From: Bacteroidota bacterium
Lineage (GTDB): Bacteria > Bacteroidota > Bacteroidia > Flavobacteriales_D > Crocinitomicaceae
Reading direction: 5' to 3'
Assembly: GCA_024280155.1 (NCBI GenBank)
Contig: JAJRQQ010000106.1
Coordinates: 62,001 to 126,000, forward strand
DNA length: 64,000 bases
Positions 18,571-27,935 of the stretch are shown here, piece by piece; within the stretch, counting starts at the first letter, position 1; each line of letters begins with the position of its first letter. The translations under genes and the position numbers were made by a program. The notes under the pieces were generated by a model that did no database searches, had not been told where the DNA came from, and worked only from the letters and a program-made list of their open reading frames with translations.

Positions 18571-20273
18571 AAAAGACACTAAGCCTATTGTTTTTGATGA
18601 GTTGTTTGACTTCTTTTGGCCAAGGGGATGTTGTTGAAGCGTCTGCAACGGGAGATAGAAAAATAGAAAAAGCATACCGAACTCCGATTGCTCCACGTAT
18701 CATTGACACCATAATTCCAACAGCGATTGTAGAATATCCATTGTTGCCTTTGAAATATGAAACAACAACAGAAGTGGAACAAATTCATCCTGCATCCATA
18801 AAAATGAAGGAAAAATTACCACAATTGTACAATACTTATATCAAGTTAGGAATTGGTTCGGAATTAATGCCTTTGGGAGAGGTGTATTACAATAACAACC
18901 GTTCTCGAAAATACATTTACGGATTACACGTAAAACACTTGAGTTCTTTTGGAAATATAAAAGAGTATTCCAATGCGCAATTTGATAGAACAAAAGCAAT
19001 GATTTATGGTGGAATTAACGAAAAACGCTATTCACTCCTCGGACAAGTGCATTACAATAATCAAGGGCTACATTATTATGGAATTTCTGATTCGTTGAAT
19101 TTAGATAGAGACAGTATTGCACAACGATATAGTGATTTTGGTATAAGCGGAACTTATTCTTCGTTTAAAAAAGACAGTGCAAACATCAATTATTCTGTCG
19201 GACTGAAATACAATAACTATTCTTCGAAGAAACCGTTGGATAATAACTTATCGGATTGGAGAGCAAGAGAAAATTTCTTTGGGGTAAATTCTCGTGCATT
19301 TTACAAACAAGGAAAAGAAGTTTACTCATTGGATTTAAACGTAAATTACAACGGGTATAAATATGGTGGTTTAGATACAACATCAACAGGATTGGATTCT
19401 GGGTTGGTACTAAATAATACGGTAATTAATTTAAAACCAATGATTACCACGTTTTTATTTGGAGATCGTTTTAAAGCAAATATTGGAGTTGACTTAACTT
19501 TAGATGTGCATAATAAAACTAAATTTTACATTTATCCTTTAGCAGAAGTGAAGTACAGTATGTTTAACGATATCTTTATTCCTTATGTTGGAATTCGTGG
19601 AGGATTAAAACAGAATACATTTAAAGGTTTAACACAAACGAATGAGTTTATTCTTCCGAACGTAGCGTTGAGAAACGAAAAAACGCCAATTGATTTCTAC
19701 GGTGGAATTAAAGGAACGTTGAGTAAAAATATCAGTTTCAATGCTGGGATTAGTTTCGCAAATGTGAAAGACAAAGCTCTTTTTGTAACAGACACCACAC
19801 ATTCTATCGGAAATAAATTTGATGTGATTTATGATACAATGAATGTAACAACCATTGAAGCGTCTATTTCTTACCAAATGAAAGAGAAAATAAAAGTAGA
19901 TGCAATCGGACGTTACTATTCTTACTCGCCTCTAAACAACAGTTATGCGTGGAACTTGCCTCAATTTCAATTTATCATTCGTGGAGAATACAACCTATAC
20001 GATAAGTTCTTGTTTACGCTTGATTTTAACTTGGAACAAGGAAGAAAAGCATTGGCATTAACTCCAGATACTGATGTTACGATTGAAAATGGTCAACGGA
20101 TTAAAGATTTAAAGTTTGTAACAGATATTAATTTAGGTGTAGAATATAGATACACCAAAAGGTTGTCCGCTTTCATTCAGTTTAATAATTTAGCTTCGCA
20201 ACGATATTATAGATGGTACAACAGCCCTGTGCAAGCGTTTCAAGTGTTGGGTGGAATAACTTTCCGATTTTAA
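18567..20273 (+). CDS. Outer-membrane beta-barrel protein coupled to TPR protein
   Basis: 568 residues, signal peptide ending near MSCLTSFGQ, a Pro/Thr-rich N-terminal linker (about 35-85), then alternating amphipathic strands through the C-terminal ITFRF, a typical outer-membrane insertion signal ending in Phe. No plug domain or TonB box is obvious, although the barrel resembles the C-terminal half of TonB-dependent receptors (LGVEYRYTKRLSAFIQFNNL near the end). Overlaps the TPR gene by four bases. Substrate unknown. Confidence 0.82.
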   Translation: MKKTLSLLFLMSCLTSFGQGDVVEASATGDRKIEKAYRTPIAPRIIDTIIPTAIVEYPLLPLKYETTTEVEQIHPASIKMKEKLPQLYNTYIKLGIGSELMPLGEVYYNNNRSRKYIYGLHVKHLSSFGNIKEYSNAQFDRTKAMIYGGINEKRYSLLGQVHYNNQGLHYYGISDSLNLDRDSIAQRYSDFGISGTYSSFKKDSANINYSVGLKYNNYSSKKPLDNNLSDWRARENFFGVNSRAFYKQGKEVYSLDLNVNYNGYKYGGLDTTSTGLDSGLVLNNTVINLKPMITTFLFGDRFKANIGVDLTLDVHNKTKFYIYPLAEVKYSMFNDIFIPYVGIRGGLKQNTFKGLTQTNEFILPNVALRNEKTPIDFYGGIKGTLSKNISFNAGISFANVKDKALFVTDTTHSIGNKFDVIYDTMNVTTIEASISYQMKEKIKVDAIGRYYSYSPLNNSYAWNLPQFQFIIRGEYNLYDKFLFTLDFNLEQGRKALALTPDTDVTIENGQRIKDLKFVTDINLGVEYRYTKRLSAFIQFNNLASQRYYRWYNSPVQAFQVLGGITFRF

Positions 20274-20282
20274 TTTATCTCA

Positions 20283-20969
20283 TTGACAGATTCATACTTT
20301 CCAACGGTTTCTAATTTTGAAGACCTTCTTTCAACTTCTTTTCATGGAGAAACGAATGCCGCTTGTTGGAAACGTCAATTAAAAGGAGATTTTGAAGAAA
20401 TTGTAAATAAAGTTCAGTTCGATGGAAACATGATTGAGCTCACAGAAGAAATGCTTCGTGGTCTTTATTTAAGTGAAGATGCTCAGTTGGCTAGAGAAAC
20501 TTTACTGAATGATATGAGGTTACTTTCAGATTTTGGAGCAGAACCGATTTTAAATATTATTAAGAACTACGAGAGAGATGATGTTTCTTTTTTCGCAACA
20601 GATGTTTATTCTTTTCATGTTGATCGTTCTCCCATCCCAGTAGACACTTTTCTTTGTACTTATTATGGAGCGTCGAGTGAGATACTATTAAATTCTCAAG
20701 TCCAGCAAAAAATACTTGTCCCTGAAATTCGTGAAGAACTCAAAAAACAATATCAAGCAACAAGTCAAGAACAAACTTTTGCGTCATTTATAGAAGAAAA
20801 CTTCTTTGATTTACATTATCAAGCTGTGGGAAATTTTCAACCGATTAGTTGTGGCAATGGAAATTTATGGCGTTTAGCAACAGATTATCCTGAAAGTAAA
20901 TCTTTACCTTGTGTTCAGCGAGCACCAGAAGAAAATGATGGAAAAAAAAGGTTAATGTTAATCTGTTGA
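20283..20969 (+). CDS. DUF1826-like protein
   Basis: 228 residues from TTG at 20283, nine bases after the barrel gene's stop; no ATG gives a better start. It has the pattern VYSFHVDRSPIPVDTFLCTYYGASSE followed by LPCVQRAPEE, which I associate with DUF1826, a cytoplasmic family of unknown function. The conserved His-Val-Asp and C-terminal His/Arg-Ala-Pro resemble a double-stranded beta-helix metal site, but this is inference. The 3' end overlaps the lspA 3' end on the other strand by 12 bases. Confidence 0.55.
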   Translation: MTDSYFPTVSNFEDLLSTSFHGETNAACWKRQLKGDFEEIVNKVQFDGNMIELTEEMLRGLYLSEDAQLARETLLNDMRLLSDFGAEPILNIIKNYERDDVSFFATDVYSFHVDRSPIPVDTFLCTYYGASSEILLNSQVQQKILVPEIREELKKQYQATSQEQTFASFIEENFFDLHYQAVGNFQPISCGNGNLWRLATDYPESKSLPCVQRAPEENDGKKRLMLIC

Positions 20970-21602
20970 CTCTTTCGGAAAATACTTTTTCTGACGAATA
21001 AATATTAAAATTACACCAGAGGTAATACAAAAATCAGCAACATTCCAGATTGCAGGAAAAAGAGAACTTCCTCCTAACCAAGGCATCCATTCTGGCCAAT
21101 AACCTTCAAATTTGAACATATCTACAACATTTCCAAATAAGAATCCAGTGTGTCGAGTTTCAATTTCTCCCATGAAACCACAATCTGTAAAAATACCAGA
21201 ACCAGTGAGGTGATTGTACCCCATACAAGGATCGTAAGGGAAAATTAAATCATAAAACATAGAATCGATGAGGTTGCCTGTTGCACCAGCGAAAACCATT
21301 CCCAGTGCAATTAAAAACTCTAAGGATGCTCCCTTTTTAAGTTGTTTGTACCAGTAATACGCTAAACCAGAAATAGCTATGATTCTAAAAATACTCAGTC
21401 CTAGTTTTGCCCAAACAGCAGAACCAAAGGTTGTCCCAAATGCCATTCCTTGATTCTCAATATACTCAGCAACGAGCCAGTTCCCAATTAAAGGTACACT
21501 TTCTCCAGGCTCAAAATTTGTTTTCACATAAATTTTCACCCATTGATCAATCAATAGCAAAGCAGTTACAATAAATGTAACAATGAGCATTTTTTTCTTC
21601 AC
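20958..21602 (-). CDS. lspA: Lipoprotein signal peptidase (signal peptidase II)
   Basis: Membrane aspartyl protease that removes the signal peptide of prolipoproteins. Start taken as GTG 21602 (reading Met-Lys-Lys-Lys) with ATG 21590 as alternative; the longer open frame upstream lies inside dksA. Four membrane segments. Catalytic Asps are in GNVVDMFKF and NVADFCIT, and the N-terminal helix has LIDQWVKIYV. The long loop of about 45 residues between helices 3 and the catalytic Asp is typical of Bacteroidota. Probably co-transcribed with dksA, which lies just upstream. Confidence 0.92.
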   Translation of the reverse strand: MKKKMLIVTFIVTALLLIDQWVKIYVKTNFEPGESVPLIGNWLVAEYIENQGMAFGTTFGSAVWAKLGLSIFRIIAISGLAYYWYKQLKKGASLEFLIALGMVFAGATGNLIDSMFYDLIFPYDPCMGYNHLTGSGIFTDCGFMGEIETRHTGFLFGNVVDMFKFEGYWPEWMPWLGGSSLFPAIWNVADFCITSGVILIFIRQKKYFPKESTD

Positions 21603-21625
21603 AGAAATGATTATTGGAAAATAAA

Positions 21626-22000
21626 TTAATCTTGAGCGTTTTTTGCTTCTATACTTAACGTCGCATGAGGCACTAACATTAAACGTTTCTTTTGAATTAA
21701 TTTCCCTGTCACGCGGCAAATACCGTAATTTTTATTTTTTATACGGATTAAAGCATTTTAAAGACTTGTAATAAATTTTTCTTGACGGTTTGCTAGGTTT
21801 GCCATTTCTTCTCTTGACAATGTTTCAGAACCATCTTCCATCATATTGAAAGAACGCCCCGTATCATCAGTCCCATGATCATCGTTGTGTGACAATGAAC
21901 CACGAAGTAAATCTAAATCTATTTTAGCTTCCACTAATTTTTTATCAATAAGATCCTTACACTCCTGTAAATCCTTATCATTATATCTTGTCGTTGCCAT
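21626..22000 (-). pseudogene. DksA/TraR-family transcription factor with internal stop codon
   Basis: The reading frame encodes 124 residues in the typical Bacteroidota TraR/DksA form: a coiled-coil N-terminus (MATTRYNDKDLQECKDL), a segment GRSFNMMEDGSETLSREEMA, then after a TAA at 21758-21760 the C-terminal part NALIRIKNKNYGICRVTGKLI and VPHATLSIEAKNAQD. The family usually has Glu or Lys at the stop position. These proteins bind the secondary channel of RNA polymerase and assist (p)ppGpp control. As written only an 80-residue N-terminal fragment is made. Whether the stop is real or a base-call error cannot be settled here. Confidence 0.85.
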
Positions 22001-22135
22001 ATTTTGTATTTAATGTTTTTTAAAATCCCTCTAAGATAAATAGATTTATTCAAAAATAAAAGGAAGAAATCAAATTTTAGAAGGGTAAATATAGTTTTCT
22101 AAATAAAACTACGCAATAAAGAAGCAATAAAAATG

Positions 22136-22143
22136 TATCTTCG
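22136..22143 (+). promoter_or_regulatory. -7 box five bases before the DUF6427 gene
   Basis: TATCTTCG followed by five bases and ATG 22149, the same arrangement as at rnr. No clear TTG at -33. Confidence 0.35.
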
Positions 22144-22148
22144 CTAAT

Positions 22149-23120
22149 ATGTTAAAGATTTTTCATAGCAATAGAACCATTGTTTTGGTGTTAATTCCAG
22201 TGTTAATTTCATTGTATTTTAGTATGAATTCATTCTTCCATTACCATGTTTTGGAAGAACAAATGAATTTCGGTTTTTTTGGGAAATACAACATCAATTC
22301 AACCCTGTCTTCTTTTATTTCTTCATTACTTATTGGTTTTGGAGGTGTATTGTTGAATCAACTCTTTAATAAGAATGAATTTTCAAGTAAAAACAATTAC
22401 CTTCCAGTACTTTTTTACGTATTGTTTTTGAGTTTATCCAATTCATTTTATTTTTTGTCAGGGTTGTCAATAGCACAATTTCTTATCATTCTTTCTGTAA
22501 TGCAACTTTTTCAATTAAATCAGAAAGAAGATGGACGTAAAGCTGTTTTTAATGCAAGTTTCTTTTTTGGAATAGCATGTGTTTTTTTTCCTGTTTTATT
22601 TTTTGGTTGGCCATTTTTACTTTTTATAATTTGGATTAATCGACCCTTTTTATTTCGTGAAGCAGCAATCTCAATTGCTGGCATTATTATCCCAAGCTTA
22701 TATGCGTTTGCTTTTATTCTATTTTTTGATGTACAACTAGACTTAACAGTTATTAACTCTTCGTCGATAGAAGTTCATACGATTGACACTTTGGTGTTTG
22801 TCTCAACATTAATGCTTTTTTTCCTTTTTGGACTTAAAACCCTTTTTTATAAAATTCAAACAGGATCAATTCGGATTAAAAAGATTTTTAGGTTGCTTTT
22901 CTTTTTATCAATATTGTTTTTTATTCTCTTTCTTGTCGATGTTCTTTTTTACAAAAAGACACAATCTATTATTTTATTAATGATCCCTCAAGTACTTATT
23001 TTACCTTATGCTTTTGATGGAAAGAAATTTAAAATACTTCCAAAAATAATTTTTTACATTTTTTTTATTTTCACACTGGTTAAGTTTTTTATTCCATTTA
23101 ACGAACTTCTTTTAAACTAA
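22149..23120 (+). CDS. DUF6427-family polytopic membrane protein
   Basis: 323 residues, very hydrophobic, about nine membrane helices, starting MLKIFHSNRTIVLVLIPVL. The N-terminus (FHSNR) and the middle FFGWPFLLFIIWINRPFLFRE are hallmarks of DUF6427, a Bacteroidota-only family of unknown function that commonly sits near nucleotide synthesis genes. No signal peptide beyond the first helix. Contains an intact run of eight T at about 22582-22589, so eight-base runs are not always shortened in this sequence. Confidence 0.75.
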   Translation: MLKIFHSNRTIVLVLIPVLISLYFSMNSFFHYHVLEEQMNFGFFGKYNINSTLSSFISSLLIGFGGVLLNQLFNKNEFSSKNNYLPVLFYVLFLSLSNSFYFLSGLSIAQFLIILSVMQLFQLNQKEDGRKAVFNASFFFGIACVFFPVLFFGWPFLLFIIWINRPFLFREAAISIAGIIIPSLYAFAFILFFDVQLDLTVINSSSIEVHTIDTLVFVSTLMLFFLFGLKTLFYKIQTGSIRIKKIFRLLFFLSILFFILFLVDVLFYKKTQSIILLMIPQVLILPYAFDGKKFKILPKIIFYIFFIFTLVKFFIPFNELLLN

Positions 23121-23276
23121 GTCGGTTGTTTCGTTACAATAATTATTGTGACCCAGATTTCTTTAAAGACCATTATTTTTAAAAAAACAACGAACTGTGT
23201 GTAAGTTTTTTATTCCTTTTAATGCATAGGCTTTTTTTTATCGTAATTTTGCAACAGCTAATTAAAAAAGAATAAA

Positions 23277-23966
23277 ATGAAATTTGGAGTTGTTACTTTC
23301 CCTGGTTCTAATTGTGATGAAGATATTGTTTACGTTTTAGAGTCAATTCTTGATCAAAAAGTTGAACGCTTATGGCATAAAGACACTGACTTAAAAGGTG
23401 TTGATTTTATCGTTTTACCTGGAGGTTTCTCTTATGGAGATTACTTACGTTCTGGTGCTATTGCAAAACTTTCACCAATTATGGGGGAGGTAATTAAACA
23501 TGCTAATAACGTAGGATATGTGATGGGAATTTGCAATGGTTTCCAAATTTTAACGGAGTCTGGATTATTGGATGGCGCCTTGTTACATAACGATAATCAA
23601 AAATTTATTTGTAAAAATGTATTTTGGAAACCAGCAACAATGCATACTGCTATTACAAAGGATTTAGACATGTCTAAGGCATATAAAATTCCTATTGCTC
23701 ATGGAGAAGGACGTTATTTTGCTTCAAACGAAACAATAGATAAATTAGAAGAGAACGATCAAATTCTTTTCAAATATTGTGATGAAGAAGGAAAAGTAAG
23801 TAAAATTACAAACCCAAATGGATCTATTTTAAACATTGCGGGGATATGTAATGAAGGAAGAAATGTTTTTGGAATGATGCCGCATCCAGAAAGAGCTGCT
23901 GATACAGAGTTGGCAAATGAAGATGGAAAGGCAATGTTTTTATCGATACTTAATCACTGTAAATAA
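23277..23966 (+). CDS. purQ: Phosphoribosylformylglycinamidine synthase subunit PurQ
   Basis: 229 residues. Glutaminase subunit that supplies ammonia to PurL in the fourth step of purine synthesis. Class I amidotransferase triad: Cys86 in GICNGFQIL, His203 and Glu205 in MPHPERAAD. N-terminal motif FPGSNCDED and GGFSYGDYLRSG are PurQ signatures. A TAATTTTG box lies about 25 bases before the ATG. Followed five bases later by purD, so an operon; the separate PurQ implies a PurL elsewhere. Confidence 0.95.
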   Translation: MKFGVVTFPGSNCDEDIVYVLESILDQKVERLWHKDTDLKGVDFIVLPGGFSYGDYLRSGAIAKLSPIMGEVIKHANNVGYVMGICNGFQILTESGLLDGALLHNDNQKFICKNVFWKPATMHTAITKDLDMSKAYKIPIAHGEGRYFASNETIDKLEENDQILFKYCDEEGKVSKITNPNGSILNIAGICNEGRNVFGMMPHPERAADTELANEDGKAMFLSILNHCK

Positions 23967-23971
23967 TTATT

Positions 23972-25246
23972 ATGAGAGTACTTCTTTTAGGTTCTGGTGG
24001 ACGAGAACATGCTTTTGCATGGAAAATGGCACAAAGCTCTATTCTTGAAGAACTTTTTATCGCTCCCGGGAATGCTGGAACACGTAATTTTGGTAAAAAT
24101 GTAGATTTATCAGTCAATGATTTTGAGGCAATAAAAGATTTTGTCTTAAAAAACACCATTAACATGGTGGTCGTAGGTCCTGAAGATCCTTTAGTGAATG
24201 GAATTGTAGATTTCTTTTTAGCGGATGAAGAATTGAAGAACATTCCTGTTATTGGTCCAAATAAAAAAGCCTCTCAATTAGAAGGGAGTAAGGATTTTGC
24301 GAAAGAATTTATGAAACGACATAATATTCCAACGGCAAAATACGGTACTTTTACAAAAGACACTCTCGATAAAGGATATGCTTTTTTAGAAAAAATGAAC
24401 GCCCCTTATGTCTTAAAAGCCGATGGTTTGGCGGCAGGAAAAGGTGTTTTAATTCTACAAACACTCGAAGAAGCAAAAAAAGAATTAAAAAGTATGCTTG
24501 CTGATGCTAAATTTGGCGATGCGAGTTCTCGTGTTGTAATTGAGCAGTTTTTAGATGGAGTTGAATTGTCCTGTTTTGTTATTACGGATGGCGACGGGTT
24601 CAAAAATTTACCAGAAGCGAAAGATTATAAGCGAATAGGTGAAGGAGATACGGGTTTAAATACCGGAGGAATGGGCGCTCTATCTCCAGTTCCTTTTGCT
24701 AACCCAACATTTTTAGATAAAATTCAAAATCAAATCAGTATTCCAACCGTAAAAGGATTAAGAAGAGATGATATTTTATACAAAGGATTTATTTTCTTCG
24801 GAATTATTAATGTTAAAAATGAACCGTATGTGATTGAATACAATTGCAGAATGGGAGATCCTGAAACAGAGGTAGTTTTGCCTCGATTGAAGTCTGATTT
24901 ATTAGATTTATTCGAAGGAGTGGCGACGAATACACTCTCTGAAAGAGATATTCAATTTGATGATAGAAGTGTTGCTACAGTTATGATGGTGTCTGGTGGT
25001 TATCCGAAAGCTTACGAAAAAGGGAAAACAATCTATGGAATGAATACTGTTTCTGATAGTATTATTTTTCATGCTGGAACAAAAGCTGACGGGCCTGTTG
25101 TTACTACAAATGGAGGTCGTGTTTTAGCTGTTTCTTCTTACGGTAAAGATGTTGCAACAGCACTGAAAAAATCGTATGAATCTGTGAGTAAAATAGAATT
25201 TGAAAAAGCAAACTATAGAAAAGACATCGGTTTTGATGTGTTATAA
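23972..25246 (+). CDS. purD: Phosphoribosylamine-glycine ligase
   Basis: 424 residues, full length. ATP-grasp enzyme joining phosphoribosylamine and glycine, second step of purine synthesis. N-terminal LLLGSGGREHAFAWK, VVGPEDPLVNGI, the ATP-grasp segment APYVLKADGLAAGKGV, and EYNCRMGDPETEVVLPRL near the metal site. Directly follows purQ. Cytoplasmic. Confidence 0.96.
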   Translation: MRVLLLGSGGREHAFAWKMAQSSILEELFIAPGNAGTRNFGKNVDLSVNDFEAIKDFVLKNTINMVVVGPEDPLVNGIVDFFLADEELKNIPVIGPNKKASQLEGSKDFAKEFMKRHNIPTAKYGTFTKDTLDKGYAFLEKMNAPYVLKADGLAAGKGVLILQTLEEAKKELKSMLADAKFGDASSRVVIEQFLDGVELSCFVITDGDGFKNLPEAKDYKRIGEGDTGLNTGGMGALSPVPFANPTFLDKIQNQISIPTVKGLRRDDILYKGFIFFGIINVKNEPYVIEYNCRMGDPETEVVLPRLKSDLLDLFEGVATNTLSERDIQFDDRSVATVMMVSGGYPKAYEKGKTIYGMNTVSDSIIFHAGTKADGPVVTTNGGRVLAVSSYGKDVATALKKSYESVSKIEFEKANYRKDIGFDVL

Positions 25247-25279
25247 TTTTACTATCTTGCTCTTTTCTAATACAACTGA

Positions 25280-26539
25280 ATGGAAGACGTCCCACTGATC
25301 GGAATAATTATCACCCTTATATTTTCTGCTTTTTTTTCAAGCATGGAAATTGCTTACATTTCATCTAATCGATTAAAAGTTGAGTTGGATAAATCTACAG
25401 GTTCGTTAAATGGTCGAATTTTAGGTCGTTTTTACAAAAATGAATCTCATTTTATCGCAATGTTACTTTTGGGTAACAATATTTCTTTGGTGTTATTTGG
25501 GTTGTTTGCTGCTCAACTTTTAGATCCAATTATCACAATTTCTTGGGGGGTAAATGATGAAGGAATTGTGCTATTGATACAGACCCTATTATCAACTTTA
25601 TTGGTTTTAGTTGTTGCCGAATTTATACCAAAAACACTTGTGCAAGTAAGCCCAAATCGATATTTGAAAGTTGTTACTTTTCCAATGTTTATTCTTTATA
25701 TTCTTCTTTTCTTTCCAACTTACTTGGTTTTAGGTTTAAGCTCTGTTTTTTTAAAATTGTTAAAAGTAGACAGTAAAACAAGTGAAAAAGTGTTTTCTAA
25801 AGTTGATTTAGAACACTATGTGCAAGATATTACAGAGAGAATAGATGAAAAACAAGAGTTGGGAAATGAAATGCAAATTCTCCAGAATGCTCTTGATTTC
25901 GATGAAGTGAAAGCTAGAGACTGCATGGTGCCCCGAACTGAAATTATATCGATAGATTTAGCAGATGATATAGAAAACCTTCGCAATAAATTTGTATCCA
26001 CAGGAAAATCAAAAATCATTGTTTATCGTGAAAACATTGACAACATCATTGGTTATGTTCATTCTTTCGAAATGTTTAAAAAACCGAAAGCCATTAAAGA
26101 AATCCTATTGCCGATTCCTTTTGTACCAGAAGCAATACCCGGCAAAGAATTGTTAGAGCTTTTTAGTAAAAAATCAGGAAATCTTGCCATTGTTGTTGAT
26201 GAATACGGTGGTACGGCAGGAGTGATAACAATTGAAGATGTAATTGAGGAAATTTTTGGGGAAATTGAAGACGAACACGATAATGAAAATATGTTGGAAG
26301 AGGTTATTTCAGAGAATGAATATCGTTTTTCAGCCCGGCAGGATATTGATTACCTGAATGAAAAATTTGATTTAAACCTTGATCCAAAAGAAGAATATGA
26401 AACATTAGGAGGTTTTGTTATTCACCATTTAGAAACTATTCCAGAAGCAGGAACTCGTTTTAAAATTGCTGATTTTGAATTCTATATTGAAGAAGTTAGT
26501 GATAATCGTATAGAAATTATTAGAGTAAAGAAAGTTTAA
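25280..26539 (+). CDS. CNNM/CorC-type hemolysin-family membrane protein (GldE-like)
   Basis: 419 residues. Order: a CNNM (DUF21) membrane domain of about four helices (1-180), a pair of CBS domains (about 205-320, with the motif RDCMVPRTEIISID), and a CorC_HlyC domain (about 340-419). Family members transport or sense Mg2+/Co2+; in Flavobacteria the GldE branch is tied to gliding and T9SS assembly. No gldD or ssb neighbour is present here, so GldE identity is not secure. Followed by a HAD gene four bases away. Confidence 0.85.
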   Translation: MEDVPLIGIIITLIFSAFFSSMEIAYISSNRLKVELDKSTGSLNGRILGRFYKNESHFIAMLLLGNNISLVLFGLFAAQLLDPIITISWGVNDEGIVLLIQTLLSTLLVLVVAEFIPKTLVQVSPNRYLKVVTFPMFILYILLFFPTYLVLGLSSVFLKLLKVDSKTSEKVFSKVDLEHYVQDITERIDEKQELGNEMQILQNALDFDEVKARDCMVPRTEIISIDLADDIENLRNKFVSTGKSKIIVYRENIDNIIGYVHSFEMFKKPKAIKEILLPIPFVPEAIPGKELLELFSKKSGNLAIVVDEYGGTAGVITIEDVIEEIFGEIEDEHDNENMLEEVISENEYRFSARQDIDYLNEKFDLNLDPKEEYETLGGFVIHHLETIPEAGTRFKIADFEFYIEEVSDNRIEIIRVKKV

Positions 26540-26543
26540 GCCC

Positions 26544-27200
26544 ATGAAATTTAATCAATTCAAAGCGGTCATTTTTGATATGGATGGTGTGCTTATTGAC
26601 TCGGAACCTCTTTGGAAGATCGCGATGGAAGACGCTTTTCAATCTGTAGGATGTAAAATTACACGCAAAGATTTCCAAAAAACGGTTGGACTTCGAATTG
26701 ATGAGGTGATTGTGTTTTGGTACAATGAGATTGGGTGGAATGGGCTTACACCAAAAGAATTAGAACAAAGAATTGTAGATAAAATGGTAGAACTCATTCG
26801 TGAGAATGGAAAACCATTGGGGGGAGTGGTAGAAACACTCCATTATTTACGTGAGAATAATTATAAAATTGGTTTGGGAACCTCTTCTTATACTATTTTA
26901 ATTGATGTTGTACTAGAAACAATTGGCCTAAGAGATCAATTTGATTTTGTTCATTCTGCAGAACACGAAGAATATGGAAAACCTCACCCAGCTGTTTATT
27001 TAACCGTTGCAAAAGAACTCGGTGTTCAACCGACAGAATGTGTTGTGGTTGAAGATTCTATCAACGGAGTGATTGCTGGAAAAGCTGCCCAAATGAAAGT
27101 TGTATGTATTCCTGAAAAATCACATCATCCTAATCCAAAATTATCTTTGGCAGATTATACGTTTGAAAGTATGGAGGAAATGCTGACTGATATGAAATAA
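26544..27200 (+). CDS. HAD-family sugar-phosphatase / beta-phosphoglucomutase-like hydrolase
   Basis: 218 residues. Motif I is FDMDGVLIDSEP (nucleophile Asp and acid/base Asp), motif II GLGTSSYT, the conserved Lys is in EYGKPHPAVYL, and motif IV VVEDSINGVIAGKAA. The helical cap between about 18 and 90 fits subfamily IA, like the E. coli hexitol phosphatase / 2-deoxyglucose-6-phosphatase branch. Probably dephosphorylates a small sugar phosphate. Likely in one transcript with the preceding CorC-type gene. Confidence 0.88.
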   Translation: MKFNQFKAVIFDMDGVLIDSEPLWKIAMEDAFQSVGCKITRKDFQKTVGLRIDEVIVFWYNEIGWNGLTPKELEQRIVDKMVELIRENGKPLGGVVETLHYLRENNYKIGLGTSSYTILIDVVLETIGLRDQFDFVHSAEHEEYGKPHPAVYLTVAKELGVQPTECVVVEDSINGVIAGKAAQMKVVCIPEKSHHPNPKLSLADYTFESMEEMLTDMK

Positions 27201-27287
27201 TATTAATATTTTGTCTTTTTGAATATTTATTAAACGTTTATTTTATCTTTCTTTATAAAACATTACATTTGCAAAAAAACAAACAAT

Positions 27288-27875
27288 ATGAAAAATTTAA
27301 TTGCTTTATTATTCGTTGTAGCACTAGGTACTACAACTTATGCACAAGATTTTGAAAAAGGTGGAAACTACATCACAATTGGTTATGGTATAGACGCTTC
27401 TGGTTTGCCAGGTAGTAATGTGTATAGAAAATTAGGATTTGGTCCAGTTATGGCAACTTATGAACGAGGAATTACAGACATCATCGGTATTGGTCGTATT
27501 GGTATTGGAGGAGGAATTGCTTGGTCCCACTATGGGTACAATGATTACAATAGTAGTATTTGGTGGCTAGCAGGAAATGAATATTTAACTTCTGTGAATA
27601 GATTAAATATTTTTGTGAAAGCGCCGTATCATTTTGAATTTGATATTGATGGTTTAGATGTTTATGCTGGCGCTGGACTAGGTGTTAGAATTGACTCTGA
27701 AAAATACGATTATTGGAACAGCGGTGTTGTTACCGAAGAAAAAAGAACGAGTGTTGGTGTTGATCATTATATTTTTGCTGGTGCAAGATGGTACTTCTCT
27801 GATGCTTTTGGAGTATACTTAGAGGTTGGTGATGGTATTTCTAATGTAAATGCAGGAGTAGTATTCTCTCTTTAA
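27288..27875 (+). CDS. Small outer-membrane beta-barrel protein
   Basis: 195 residues with a clear signal peptide (MKNLIALLFVVALGTTTYAQ). The mature part is alternating Gly/aromatic strands (YITIGYGID, GIGGGIAWSHYGYND, YAGAGLGVRI, YIFAGARWYFSDAFGVYLEVG) of an eight-stranded OmpW/OmpA-like barrel, ending in Ser-Leu. A TACATTTG box precedes the start by about 16 bases. A strong hairpin terminator follows. Function unknown. Confidence 0.8.
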   Translation: MKNLIALLFVVALGTTTYAQDFEKGGNYITIGYGIDASGLPGSNVYRKLGFGPVMATYERGITDIIGIGRIGIGGGIAWSHYGYNDYNSSIWWLAGNEYLTSVNRLNIFVKAPYHFEFDIDGLDVYAGAGLGVRIDSEKYDYWNSGVVTEEKRTSVGVDHYIFAGARWYFSDAFGVYLEVGDGISNVNAGVVFSL

Positions 27876-27898
27876 GAAATACATTTATTAAATTAAAT

Positions 27899-27935
27899 CC
27901 CGGTTACTGAGCTTGTCGAAGTACCGGGTTTTTTT
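27899..27935 (+). terminator. Hairpin terminator containing the GAGCTTGTCGAAG motif
   Basis: CCCGGT at 27899-27904 pairs with ACCGGG at 27923-27928 and seven T follow. The loop carries TGAGCTTGTCGAAGT, a word dispersed in many bacterial genomes. A degenerate sister copy lies at 43373-43397. Confidence 0.75.

Noticed and set aside
21603-21719. N-terminal extension of lspA by 39 residues
   Set aside because: The region is the C-terminal coding part of dksA in another frame, and the hydrophobic start of LspA begins at 21602 or 21590.
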